Shown: positions 54,853-62,741 of the stretch, piece by piece
Layout: each line of letters begins with the position of its first letter
How positions within the stretch are numbered: position 1 is the first letter of the stretch
Assembly: GCF_020886695.1 (NCBI RefSeq)
Contig: NZ_AP024485.1
Coordinates: 1,373,001-1,437,000 of the forward strand
Origin: Pseudodesulfovibrio sediminis
Lineage (GTDB): Bacteria > Desulfobacterota > Desulfovibrionia > Desulfovibrionales > Desulfovibrionaceae
Reading direction: 5' to 3'
DNA length: 64,000 bases
The notes under the pieces: generated by a model
What the model saw: the letters and a program-made list of their open reading frames with translations, nothing else
The model's database searches: none
Told to the model about the DNA's origin: nothing
Made by a program: the position numbers and the translations under genes

Positions 54853-54970
54853 TCATTTGTATATTCTTTTGTATATTCCACGAAAAAAGGCTTAGAAGGA
54901 AAACCTTCTAAGTCTTTGATATCATTGCTGGAGCTGGAGGGATTCGAACCCACAACCTCTTGAATGCCAT
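54853..54970. repeat. Site C, left part (matches site A)
   Basis: 118 bases matching 41389-41506. The shared part covers TCATTTGTATATTCTTTTGT, the terminator hairpin and the core CGAACCCACAACCTCTTGAA (from 54945). On the minus strand it reads GGTTCGAATCCC, TCCAGCTCCA, then a terminator, as the 3-prime end of a tmRNA gene would. The T-stem has one mismatch and no CCA follows, so it is an attachment-site copy and not a functional end. Confidence 0.7.
54883..54917 (-). terminator. Intrinsic terminator inside site C
   Basis: AAAGGCTTAGAAGG and CCTTCTAAGTCTTT (54886-54917) with an A-run on the left; for minus-strand RNA it directly follows the tmRNA-like end. Confidence 0.7.
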
Positions 54971-55131
54971 TCTTGAGGGCATTCAACCAACACCTCAATA
55001 TAACACTTTAAATAAACGGGACTTATTCATCGCCAAGCCTATTCGAAACACGGTGTAGCATGATGTGCGGAAGGCGCGGAATGTCGTCGTTTTTGCATGG
55101 CGTCGTGGGAAAAGCGGACACATAACGGACA
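54929..55131. repeat. Site C, right part (203 bp, matches site B)
   Basis: 203 bases matching 42755-42957 with about seven differences by eye. Together with site B it brackets 12.2 kb that hold the ferrosome-like genes. Because site C joins the left flank of site A and the right flank of site B around one core, it looks like the junction between two tandem elements. Confidence 0.75.
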
Positions 55132-55481
55132 CGGAAAGGAATAGCCATACAACAAAGATCTCACAAATCGAACAACGCATGAGACTTGTCCTTGACACTT
55201 ACTGATTACGTAGAAACCCAAATGAGTTTGGAGCAAAAGCTTTCTTTAGCTGATTTTATAGATTTTTTTTAAATCTGACGCTGTCAGTATCTCCCAGAGT
55301 CCTCCGAATACATTCATGTCTTAACTCATATTTTTAGGGTGAAACAACTTCTGTCTTAAAGTAGCTCCGGATATCCGAGCCACTTAATGGGGGCGTTACG
55401 GCTGGCTGTTTACAAAATGCACCGTTCGGTTATCCAGTTCACACCCTGGTTCATCATACGGATTGTTGGGGGCTTGACGAA
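55132..55481. other. Intergenic region right of the island
   Basis: 350 bases with no supported gene. No 5-prime part of a tmRNA gene was found here, so the intact gene is elsewhere. The last 60 bases should hold the promoter of the MarR gene. Confidence 0.45.
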
Positions 55482-55979
55482 ATGGTTAAGTTGCTTTATC
55501 TTATTCTCATGAGCCTGACACAAGACGCAAAACACCTTATATACGAACGGTTGCGTAGAATCGTTGACAAGCATGTCCGTGTCGATGAACAGCCATTTTC
55601 CTTGAGTGACTCCGTCAAGCTATCCCCTCGTGAGGTCAGGGCCATCGAGTTCCTGGGGCAGAGCGACACGGTGAACGTAACCAACGTGGCGACCCATTTT
55701 CACTTTACCAAAAGTGCCGCTTCCCAGTTGATAAACAGGCTCGTGAAGCGCGACCTGGTCAACAAGGAGGTCGCGCCCAACAGCGACAAGGAATACCGTC
55801 TTACACTGACGGCCGACGGGGAAGCGGCGAGACAGCTCATCGCCGACATGAACCAGAGTCGGCTGGATATGTTTCTGGAGGCAATCCACGACTTTTCGGA
55901 CAAGGAGACAACCGCCACGGCCAATGTGCTGGGCGCGCTCGAAAAGCTGGTAGACCGGCGGCTGCGCCAGTTTAAATAA
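55482..55979 (+). CDS. MarR-family transcriptional regulator
   Basis: 165 residues with a winged helix typical of MarR: SPREVRAIEFLGQSD, VTNVATHFHFTKSAASQLI (recognition helix), NRLVKRDLVNKE and the wing SDKEYRLTLTADGE, then a long dimer helix. It heads the cluster that ends in an RND efflux system, the usual arrangement for a ligand-released repressor. The ATG at 55482 follows GGGGGC at fair spacing; a later ATG at 55509 lacks one. GTTAAGTTG, the left half of the proposed operator, occurs right at the start codon (55485-55493). Confidence 0.85.
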   Translation: MVKLLYLILMSLTQDAKHLIYERLRRIVDKHVRVDEQPFSLSDSVKLSPREVRAIEFLGQSDTVNVTNVATHFHFTKSAASQLINRLVKRDLVNKEVAPNSDKEYRLTLTADGEAARQLIADMNQSRLDMFLEAIHDFSDKETTATANVLGALEKLVDRRLRQFK

Positions 55980-55994
55980 TTTTTTTCCGCCAAT

Positions 55995-56010
55995 AGTTAA
56001 TCAACTTAAC
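55995..56010. promoter_or_regulatory. Proposed MarR operator, copy 1
   Basis: On the minus strand GTTAAGTTGATTAACT, 16 bases before the start of the FmdE-like gene. It matches 56826-56842 and 62694-62709 with the consensus RTTAARWWGATTAACY. Confidence 0.5.
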
Positions 56011-56025
56011 TTTTTTGAGGTCCCA

Positions 56026-56835
56026 ATGACTATGAGCCAGAATGATTTGAATACGCCAACTGTTCCGCCAAATTTTTATTCTATGGAAAACAGTTCGCTG
56101 CGTGATTCGCTGTATGAGACGGTCATCCACGAAGACCGCATGGCCTGCCTGCTCCGCGTGGGGGAGTTCCATGGCCATCTCTGTCCCGGTATAGCCCTTG
56201 GCATAATGTCCACGCTCACCGGACTCCGGGAGATGGGAATCCTCCATGCCGTAAACAACGGTATGGAGGATATGCTGGCGATCGTTGAGACGAACGCCTG
56301 CTTCACCGACGGGGTCCAGTACATTTCAGGCTGCACCCTGGGCAACAATGCCCTCATTTACCGTGATTTCGGCAAAACGGCGGTCACTTTCGCACTGCGC
56401 AGCCGCTCCCTGGCAGTTCGAGTCAGGGTGACGTCCGAGTATGCGCGTGTCATAGCCGAGGGCTCGCCCGACTTCTTCCCGCTGATGGAGAAAGTCGTCA
56501 GGGACCGGTCCGGTTCCGGGGAAGACGAGGCCGCCTTCATGAGGGCGGGCAGACAAGCCGCTGTCTATCTGATCAACCAAACTGCCGACAGATTTCTTTC
56601 CACCGCGATCGTGGAGCCCCTGCTCCCGCCCTACGCGCCCATCACCGAGACCCTGGTCTGCTCTGCCTGCGGCGAACCATTCATGGCAACCAAAGGGGTG
56701 TCAGCGGACGGCAAAATTCTTTGCCGTGCTTGTGCAGGACATGCGCACCCACAGGTCGAGGGCGGTGGAATCCTGTCCGTCCCCCCTGCTGACGAGGGAC
56801 GGGCATCGAATTTCCGCGCCCAATTGATTAAGTAG
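56026..56835 (+). CDS. FmdE-like protein with zinc ribbon
   Basis: 269 residues. An FmdE (formylmethanofuran dehydrogenase subunit E) domain spans about 35-180, with GEFHGHLCPGIALG at 46-59 and TNACFTDGVQYISGCTLGN near 88-106, where Cys and His bind a metal. A C-terminal zinc ribbon has CSACGEPF and CRACAGH. Outside methanogens FmdE proteins are stand-alone metal- or cofactor-binding proteins next to molybdenum or redox genes. Translation could start at 56026 or 56032. It lies directly under operator copy 1, and its end overlaps copy 2. Confidence 0.82.
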   Translation: MTMSQNDLNTPTVPPNFYSMENSSLRDSLYETVIHEDRMACLLRVGEFHGHLCPGIALGIMSTLTGLREMGILHAVNNGMEDMLAIVETNACFTDGVQYISGCTLGNNALIYRDFGKTAVTFALRSRSLAVRVRVTSEYARVIAEGSPDFFPLMEKVVRDRSGSGEDEAAFMRAGRQAAVYLINQTADRFLSTAIVEPLLPPYAPITETLVCSACGEPFMATKGVSADGKILCRACAGHAHPQVEGGGILSVPPADEGRASNFRAQLIK

Positions 56836-56842
56836 ATTAACC
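56826..56842. promoter_or_regulatory. Proposed MarR operator, copy 2
   Basis: GATTAAGTAGATTAACC covers the last codons of the FmdE-like gene, 84 bases before the activase gene. Same pattern as copies 1 and 3. Confidence 0.5.
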
Positions 56843-56925
56843 ATTTTCCACGCTTGTATTGGCAAAAGGCAATTCCCGGTCCACTTCGAGAAGGGAAGAC
56901 AACTACCTGCAAGGAGGGAGTACGA

Positions 56926-59900
56926 ATGCAAACTATTGGAATTGACATCGGATACACGTCGGTCAAAACCGTTATCCTGGACGCCTCCGGCGGAGTCGTC
57001 CACACCTCCTATACCCTACACAAGGGGCACGGGATTCGCGAACTGGCACGGCTCGTCAGGGAGATTCTGCGTCAGCCGGAAACGGCGGGCATCACTTATG
57101 GCGCGGTCACGGGCAGCGGGGCTTCGCTGCTGTCGAAATTCGGAGACTTCCATCAGGTCAACGAGGTCGCGGCTCTGGTGGAAGGCGCGTTGTTCCTGGA
57201 TGGATCCAGCTCTTCAATCCTGGAAATGGGGGGCCAGACAGCCAAGTACATAACCGGATTCTCGCCGGAGGACAAAAGCAACGTCCAGGTTTCCATGACG
57301 TCGAACTGCTCCGCCGGGACCGGCTCGTTCCTTGAGGAGCAGGTCTCAAGGCTCGGGGTGGGCATAGAGGAATATTCAGAACTGGCTGCCAATGCGGCCA
57401 GCGTCCCCCGCATTGCCGGACGATGCAGCGTTTTTGCCAAGACGGACATAACCCACCATCAGCAGGAAGGAGTTCCGGTGGCCGACATCCTGGCCGGATT
57501 GGCCCATGCCGTGGTCAGGAATTACCGCGGCGCGGTCATGCGGGGCCTTCCCAGGACGCCGCCGTTTTTCTTTGCCGGTGGCGTAGCCCGCAACCGAACC
57601 ATCCGGGAAGCCATGAAGACCGTGCTCGGCTTCGACGAGGACCAACTGCACGTCCATGAACACGCCGACAAAGCCGCAGCCTTCGGGGCGGCTCTGCTGG
57701 CCGCGGAACAACGGCTTCCCCTGGACCTGATCGCAGTCGTCGGCATCAAGGACAAGGCCGGGGCCGCTGGCCTGCACAGGCAGGATGCGGTGAGGCTGGA
57801 GCCTCTACTGGGGTTCGGCAAGGGCGATGCCGAGGGCAAACACGACTGCCCACGGCCCCATGCCGCCGCAAAGCCCGTGGACGCATGGCTGGGCATAGAC
57901 GTGGGATCCACCAGCACCAACGTTGTACTCTCGGACGGAGACGACCATATCCTCCAACATCTCTACCTCCGGACCGCAGGTGATCCCAATCGAGCTGTCC
58001 GTTCCGCGTTGCAGCAAATGATTCAGATTATCAATGGCAACATCCGGGTGGCCGGAGTCGGTGTTACGGGTTCCGGAAGGCACATGATCGGAAGACTGGT
58101 AGGCGCGGACCTCGTTCGGGACGAGATCACGGCCCAGGCCCGCGCGGCCGTAGCCATGGATCCCGAAGTGGACACCATCTTTGAAATCGGGGGCCAGGAC
58201 TCGAAATTCATCGCCTTGAAAAATGGCGTGGTTACGGATTTTCAGATGAATAAAATATGCGCGGCCGGAACAGGTTCGTTCATTGAGGAACAGGCAAAAA
58301 AACTGGGCCTCACCCTTGATGAGATTGGCCCCAATGCCCTAGCTGCTTCATCACCCATAAGCCTGGGCGAACGCTGCACGGTGTTCATGGAAAGCAGCAT
58401 CGCCGCCCACTTGTCGCAAGGCGCAGACATTGCCGAACTGGCTGCGGGCCTGTGCTATTCAATCGTCAAAAACTACTTGAACCGGGTGGTCAGCAACAAA
58501 CGCGTTGGACGCAAGGTATTCCTGCAAGGTGGCGTGGCGCACAATCAGGGCGTGGTCAACGCCTTCCGCTCCGTGACAGGAAAGAAAGTCATGGTACCTC
58601 CGTTCTTCAGCGTTACCGGGGCATACGGGGCGGCCATCCTGACCCGCGAGACCATGGCGGCGGAGCACCGTTCGGATACAGTCTTCAAGGGCTTTTACCC
58701 GCCGGATATTCCGCGCGCCAACTCCTCGGCGGCCGTGCCGTCACCGACGGGATCAGCCTTCAACAAGGAGCTCCAGGCGTTCATTTTCCGGGATTACGAC
58801 CCGACCATAGACCCTTCGCGCAAGACCGTTGGCATTCCCAGAGCGCTATTCACCTTCGGGATGTTCCCCATGTTCTATCCATTCTTCAAAGCCCTGGGCT
58901 GCAATGTAATCTTGTCCGAACCCACGTCCGAAAAGACCGTCCGTCTTGCCCAGGAATACTCCCTGGACGAGACCTGCTACCCCGTCAAGCTGATCAACGG
59001 CCATGCCGCGGAGCTGGTCGAAAAGGGGGTGGACTTCCTGTTCTTCCCGGACCTGTACACCGTGTCTCACCCCGGTTCCCTCTCCAGGCAGAACTATGGC
59101 TGCCCCTACATGCAAGCCGCCTTCAAGATCATCAACAAGGCCATGGACCTGAAGTCCAAAGGCATCAAGCTGCTGGCACCGACCATCGCCTTCAACCAGG
59201 GCAAGAAATTCATGCATAAGGTCTTCATGGATATGGGCTGGGAGGTGGGCGGCAACAAGGAACAGACCATGCTGGCCCTCACAACGGCCATGCAATCGTT
59301 CAAGGATTTTGAAGCCCGCATGGAAAAGCGCGGCAAGGACCTCAAGGACCTGGTCCCAGGACGCAAAACGTTTGTGCTGATCTCGAAAATATACGGTGTG
59401 GCCGATCCAGTGCTCAACCTCGGCATACCGGACAAGCTGGCTGAAATGGGCTATCAGACCCTGCCCTTCTACGCCCTGCCGGAAGTCGGCATCTTTGACC
59501 AAAACCCCAACATGTATTGGCCCTTTGGCCAGCACATTCTTGAAGCGGCCAAGCAGGTAGCGGCCCACCCCGACCTGCATGCTATTTTCCTGACGCACCA
59601 CGGTTGCGGACCGGATACGGTGACCGCGCACTATTTCAGGGAGATCATGGGGGACAAGCCGTACCTGACCATTGAAGTGGACGAGCACTCCTCCGGCGTG
59701 GGCGTCATCACCAGGGTGGAGGCTTTCGTCAACAGCCTGGAGCGCCAGGGAGCTGGAAAGGCCCCCGCACGGGAGTCCAAGACAAAGCCGGTTGCCATCT
59801 CCAGCAGCATCAAGAGACGAGACGGCACGCTCCTGCTGCCCAACCTCTACCCCTACTCCCAACTGTTTGCGGAATCCATGCGCAGGCGAGGGCATGATGT

Positions 59901-60897
59901 CACGCTCTTCAACGCGAGCACCATGGCCTCGGTGGATTTCGGCCGACGGCACACGGTGACCAACGAATACTTTTCGCTGGTGGCCCTGCTGGGAGACATG
60001 CTGCACACCCTGCGGCTTCCGCACATATTGCCCAACCGGTCCACGGTCGTGCTGCCGCAAAACGAGGGGGCGGAAGTGGACGGCCAGTACGCACGGTTCC
60101 TCCGCGCGAAACTGGATGAAACCGGATACGACGGCGTCGGGATCTGCGCCCCTTTCCTTGAAGACCTGCTTGACATGGACAGGGATCACCTAGACTCGAT
60201 ATTCCTCTGCCTCGTGGCGGGCGATCTCGTCATGCTCACTCCCCCCGCACACCGAAAGTACGTCCTGGAAACAATCCTGGAAAACGAACGAAACGGGAAC
60301 CTTGACCGCTGCCTACTGACCTCTATCGCCCGACACATTCATACCTGGAATGCAACGCCGGATACAGGCAAACGCGTGTTCGTCCTGGGTGAACCGCTGG
60401 TCATGTTCAACGATTTCCTCAATGACGGAACCTTCAAGCGCATGGAGGCAAACGGGCACCGGGTGGTCCTTGCCCCGCTGAGCGAATACCTCTGGAGCTT
60501 CTGGCGCGACCATCTGGCCCTGGACAATGGCCTGAACCGAAAAAACCGCAGCTGCCGCCTGTGCGATTTACAACGACTCATCCGGATCATCAGCGAGGAG
60601 CTCGGCCCGCAAACCCACTTCGCTCCAGATCTCGAATCACTCATGCTCGAAGCGGACCGGGGACTCGGATATTATACCGGAGCCTTCGGTCGCTACCGTA
60701 GCGTCAAGGCTGGGAGTCTCCCTCCCGGACCGGACGGCATCATCTCCGTCTCCTCGATGTATGAAAACACCGGAATCTCGCTGGAAATTCTTCGGAACGG
60801 ATCGGATGGAGGCCTCCCACACCTCCACCTGACCTTTGACGGCAACCCCAACGCCAATGACCGGATCAAGACGGAATCGTTCCTCCACTATCTGTGA
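56926..60897 (+). CDS. Giant acyl-CoA dehydratase activase-type protein: two activase domains, DUF2229 and C-terminal HgdB-like region
   Basis: 1323 residues. Two ASKHA (BadF/BcrA/HgdC) ATPase domains lie at about 1-265 (TIGIDIGYTSVKTV) and 320-570 (AWLGIDVGSTSTNVV). Each keeps the two Cys that hold the bridging 4Fe-4S cluster: NCSAGTGSF with GRCSVFAK, and ICAAGTGSF with GERCTVFM. A DUF2229 region with conserved Cys (VGIPRALFTFGMFP, DETCYPVKLI, NYGCPYMQAAF) follows at about 634-870, and then a further Cys-containing domain (about 960-1310). Such proteins use ATP to drive electrons to very low potential, as in hydroxyacyl-CoA dehydratase and double-cubane reductases. Having activase and reductase-like parts in one chain implies a self-contained ATP-driven reductase. 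Start at 56926 follows AAGGAGG. Confidence 0.85.
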   Translation: MQTIGIDIGYTSVKTVILDASGGVVHTSYTLHKGHGIRELARLVREILRQPETAGITYGAVTGSGASLLSKFGDFHQVNEVAALVEGALFLDGSSSSILEMGGQTAKYITGFSPEDKSNVQVSMTSNCSAGTGSFLEEQVSRLGVGIEEYSELAANAASVPRIAGRCSVFAKTDITHHQQEGVPVADILAGLAHAVVRNYRGAVMRGLPRTPPFFFAGGVARNRTIREAMKTVLGFDEDQLHVHEHADKAAAFGAALLAAEQRLPLDLIAVVGIKDKAGAAGLHRQDAVRLEPLLGFGKGDAEGKHDCPRPHAAAKPVDAWLGIDVGSTSTNVVLSDGDDHILQHLYLRTAGDPNRAVRSALQQMIQIINGNIRVAGVGVTGSGRHMIGRLVGADLVRDEITAQARAAVAMDPEVDTIFEIGGQDSKFIALKNGVVTDFQMNKICAAGTGSFIEEQAKKLGLTLDEIGPNALAASSPISLGERCTVFMESSIAAHLSQGADIAELAAGLCYSIVKNYLNRVVSNKRVGRKVFLQGGVAHNQGVVNAFRSVTGKKVMVPPFFSVTGAYGAAILTRETMAAEHRSDTVFKGFYPPDIPRANSSAAVPSPTGSAFNKELQAFIFRDYDPTIDPSRKTVGIPRALFTFGMFPMFYPFFKALGCNVILSEPTSEKTVRLAQEYSLDETCYPVKLINGHAAELVEKGVDFLFFPDLYTVSHPGSLSRQNYGCPYMQAAFKIINKAMDLKSKGIKLLAPTIAFNQGKKFMHKVFMDMGWEVGGNKEQTMLALTTAMQSFKDFEARMEKRGKDLKDLVPGRKTFVLISKIYGVADPVLNLGIPDKLAEMGYQTLPFYALPEVGIFDQNPNMYWPFGQHILEAAKQVAAHPDLHAIFLTHHGCGPDTVTAHYFREIMGDKPYLTIEVDEHSSGVGVITRVEAFVNSLERQGAGKAPARESKTKPVAISSSIKRRDGTLLLPNLYPYSQLFAESMRRRGHDVTLFNASTMASVDFGRRHTVTNEYFSLVALLGDMLHTLRLPHILPNRSTVVLPQNEGAEVDGQYARFLRAKLDETGYDGVGICAPFLEDLLDMDRDHLDSIFLCLVAGDLVMLTPPAHRKYVLETILENERNGNLDRCLLTSIARHIHTWNATPDTGKRVFVLGEPLVMFNDFLNDGTFKRMEANGHRVVLAPLSEYLWSFWRDHLALDNGLNRKNRSCRLCDLQRLIRIISEELGPQTHFAPDLESLMLEADRGLGYYTGAFGRYRSVKAGSLPPGPDGIISVSSMYENTGISLEILRNGSDGGLPHLHLTFDGNPNANDRIKTESFLHYL

Positions 60898-60943
60898 ACC
60901 CACCGTCCCCGGACTCGGTAAAAATTCCAACCAAAGGAATCAT

Positions 60944-61513
60944 ATGCTGAACGTTCTCAACATTTACGCGTCGCTCAACGGTCAGACCAGAAAGGTCAGC
61001 CGCGAGATAGAACGGGCCTGCGCCGAACAGGGGTGCACGGTCACTTCCCTTGATGTCGCAGGGCAAGAGCACCCCTACGACCTCCTGGCCCCGAACCTCA
61101 CCTTCATCGGGTCGGGCGTGTACACATGGCTACCCGGCAAGCCCATGCTCCAGTGGATCGACAGGCAGTTGAAACACGCCAGGGAGCATGAACTGATCAA
61201 ACCCGGCTCCCCCCGCCTGCCCGGCAGATTCGCCTGCGCCTACTGCACCTATGCCGGCCCCCATACAGGAGAGGCCGAGGCGATCCCCGCCCTCAAGTAT
61301 ATGGAGCAGCTCTTCGACCATCTGGGCATACCCGTGGTCGCCGAATGGACCATTCCGGGAGCGTTCATCCCGAAGAAAATGCGTTTCATGAACGTCCTGG
61401 GGCGGCTGGGAGACATCAGCGACAGGCCCAACGCGCACGACCTGAGCGAGATTCGCGAAAAAGTCCGCGGGCTCGTCCTGTCGCTCGAGGCCGCCATGGC
61501 CGGACTGAAATAG
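60944..61513 (+). CDS. Flavodoxin-like protein
   Basis: 189 residues with the FMN phosphate loop YASLNGQTRKVSREIE (about 8-23) and the second loop GSGVYTWLPGKPMLQWID near 51-68. A third region FACAYCTYAGPHTGEAEAIP is unusual because of its Cys pair. It is probably the electron donor to the giant activase-type reductase encoded 46 bases upstream. AAAGGAA lies five bases before the ATG. Confidence 0.8.
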   Translation: MLNVLNIYASLNGQTRKVSREIERACAEQGCTVTSLDVAGQEHPYDLLAPNLTFIGSGVYTWLPGKPMLQWIDRQLKHAREHELIKPGSPRLPGRFACAYCTYAGPHTGEAEAIPALKYMEQLFDHLGIPVVAEWTIPGAFIPKKMRFMNVLGRLGDISDRPNAHDLSEIREKVRGLVLSLEAAMAGLK

Positions 61514-61545
61514 ACGCGCCGCGAAAACAATAGAGAGGAGGAGCA

Positions 61546-62052
61546 ATGCCATCCGTAGACAAACGCCAATCCGCCTTTGGGCAACGAACAGAGCATTCCG
61601 GCTGCCCTTATGCCCGGGCCTTGCAGCGCCGCAGGTTCAAGCGGACCATGCAACGTGAGGTCATCTGGGATGTGCTCTGCCGTACCGAAGGGCATCCTAC
61701 CCCGGACGACCTGTTCGCGGAGACCATCAACCTCGGACACAAACTGAGCATGGCAACGATCTACCGCACGCTGAGGCTGTTTAGGCAGAACGGCCTTGTC
61801 CGCAGGGTGGAATTCGGCGACGGGCAAAGCCGTTACGAACAGCTGAGGGACGCCGCGCAGCACCTGCACCTTGTCTGCGACAGATGCGGACGCACCCTTG
61901 ATGTGGCCGATCCGGCGGTAATCGATCGCTACCGGGAGTTGGCGGACACCTATGCCTTTCGCATACACCAGCAGGCGACCTGCCTCTACGGCATTTGTGA
62001 CGCATGCAGGAAAAAAGCAATGACGAACTTGAGGGAGAATCATCATGACTGA
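61546..62052 (+). CDS. Fur/PerR-family regulator
   Basis: 168 residues. An N-terminal extension of about 30 residues with HSGCPYARAL precedes the winged helix (TMQREVIWDVLCRTEGHPTP, KLSMATIYRTLRLFRQNG). The metal-binding domain has HLHLVCDRCGR and CLYGICDACRK zinc cysteines. It may be a PerR-type or metal-specific Fur that senses the redox or metal state relevant to the reductase. GAGGAGGAGC lies just before the ATG. It overlaps the methyltransferase gene by eight bases. Confidence 0.83.
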   Translation: MPSVDKRQSAFGQRTEHSGCPYARALQRRRFKRTMQREVIWDVLCRTEGHPTPDDLFAETINLGHKLSMATIYRTLRLFRQNGLVRRVEFGDGQSRYEQLRDAAQHLHLVCDRCGRTLDVADPAVIDRYRELADTYAFRIHQQATCLYGICDACRKKAMTNLRENHHD

Positions 62053-62641
62053 GTCCAGGAAACAGTGCAAAGGAAGCGGCCGAACCTCCGGCGGACACGG
62101 CCCGAGCAGTTTTTGGCTGCAAGAACCGCAATCGGTCTTCGACCACTTGGCCCTGCAAAAGGGAATGGTCTTCGTGGACGCTGGTTGCGGAGCTGGGGAC
62201 TACACCCTGCATGCTTCAGCCATTCTCGGAAGCGGCGGGGTCGTCATCGCCCTGGACCAGGCCAGGCAGTCCGTTGAGTGGCTGAATTCCCGGACGCCAG
62301 AGCCCGGCAAGGCGCCGATCACAGCTCTTGCCTGCGACATAACCGAGCCATTGCCCCTGCAAAGCGGAATTGCCGACGCGGCCATGCTCGGGACGGTGCT
62401 GCACATCCGGCAGGTCCGCGACGGCGCCGCCGTGCTCTTCTCCGAGATGCGGCGGATTCTACGGCCCGGAGGCGTTCTGGCCGTGCTGGAGTGCAAAAAG
62501 GAGGAGGCTGATTTCGGCCCACCGCTTCACTCCCGCCTGTCCCCTGACGACGTGGCCGAGCTGGTGGCGCCGCAGGGATTCAAAAAGGAATCCGATCTGC
62601 TCTTGGAGCATACGAATCTGACCTGCTTCAGGGCCGGATAG
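62045..62641 (+). CDS. Class I SAM-dependent methyltransferase
   Basis: 198 residues with SAM motif I VFVDAGCGAGDYTLHASAIL near 43-62, the acidic end of strand 2 (VVIALDQA), and the later strand ILRPGGVLAVLECKKEE near 138-154. It resembles UbiE/ArsM-type small-molecule methyltransferases, but the acceptor is unknown. The N-terminus is His/Gly/Ser-rich (KGSGRTSGGHGPSSFW). Overlap with the Fur gene implies co-translation. The operon may end here, since operator copy 3 and a new start follow. Confidence 0.8.
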   Translation: MTESRKQCKGSGRTSGGHGPSSFWLQEPQSVFDHLALQKGMVFVDAGCGAGDYTLHASAILGSGGVVIALDQARQSVEWLNSRTPEPGKAPITALACDITEPLPLQSGIADAAMLGTVLHIRQVRDGAAVLFSEMRRILRPGGVLAVLECKKEEADFGPPLHSRLSPDDVAELVAPQGFKKESDLLLEHTNLTCFRAG

Positions 62642-62693
62642 GCTGTTGGCCCAATAGCCGGAGAAACGCACAGTCTTTTTTTTTGCACAGAAT

Positions 62694-62709
62694 GTTAAAA
62701 AGATTAACT
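62694..62709. promoter_or_regulatory. Proposed MarR operator, copy 3
   Basis: GTTAAAAAGATTAACT, 32 bases before the membrane-fusion protein start, so it would overlap the promoter. Matches the other two copies at 12 or more of 16 bases. Confidence 0.5.
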
Positions 62710-62741
62710 AAAAATCCCTATGGGACAGATGAGGGACCAGT

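Noticed and set aside
54929-55300. A functional tmRNA or tRNA gene on the minus strand
   Set aside because: Only the last 40-50 bases resemble a tmRNA end, the T-stem has a mismatch, no CCA follows, and no 5-prime half was found.
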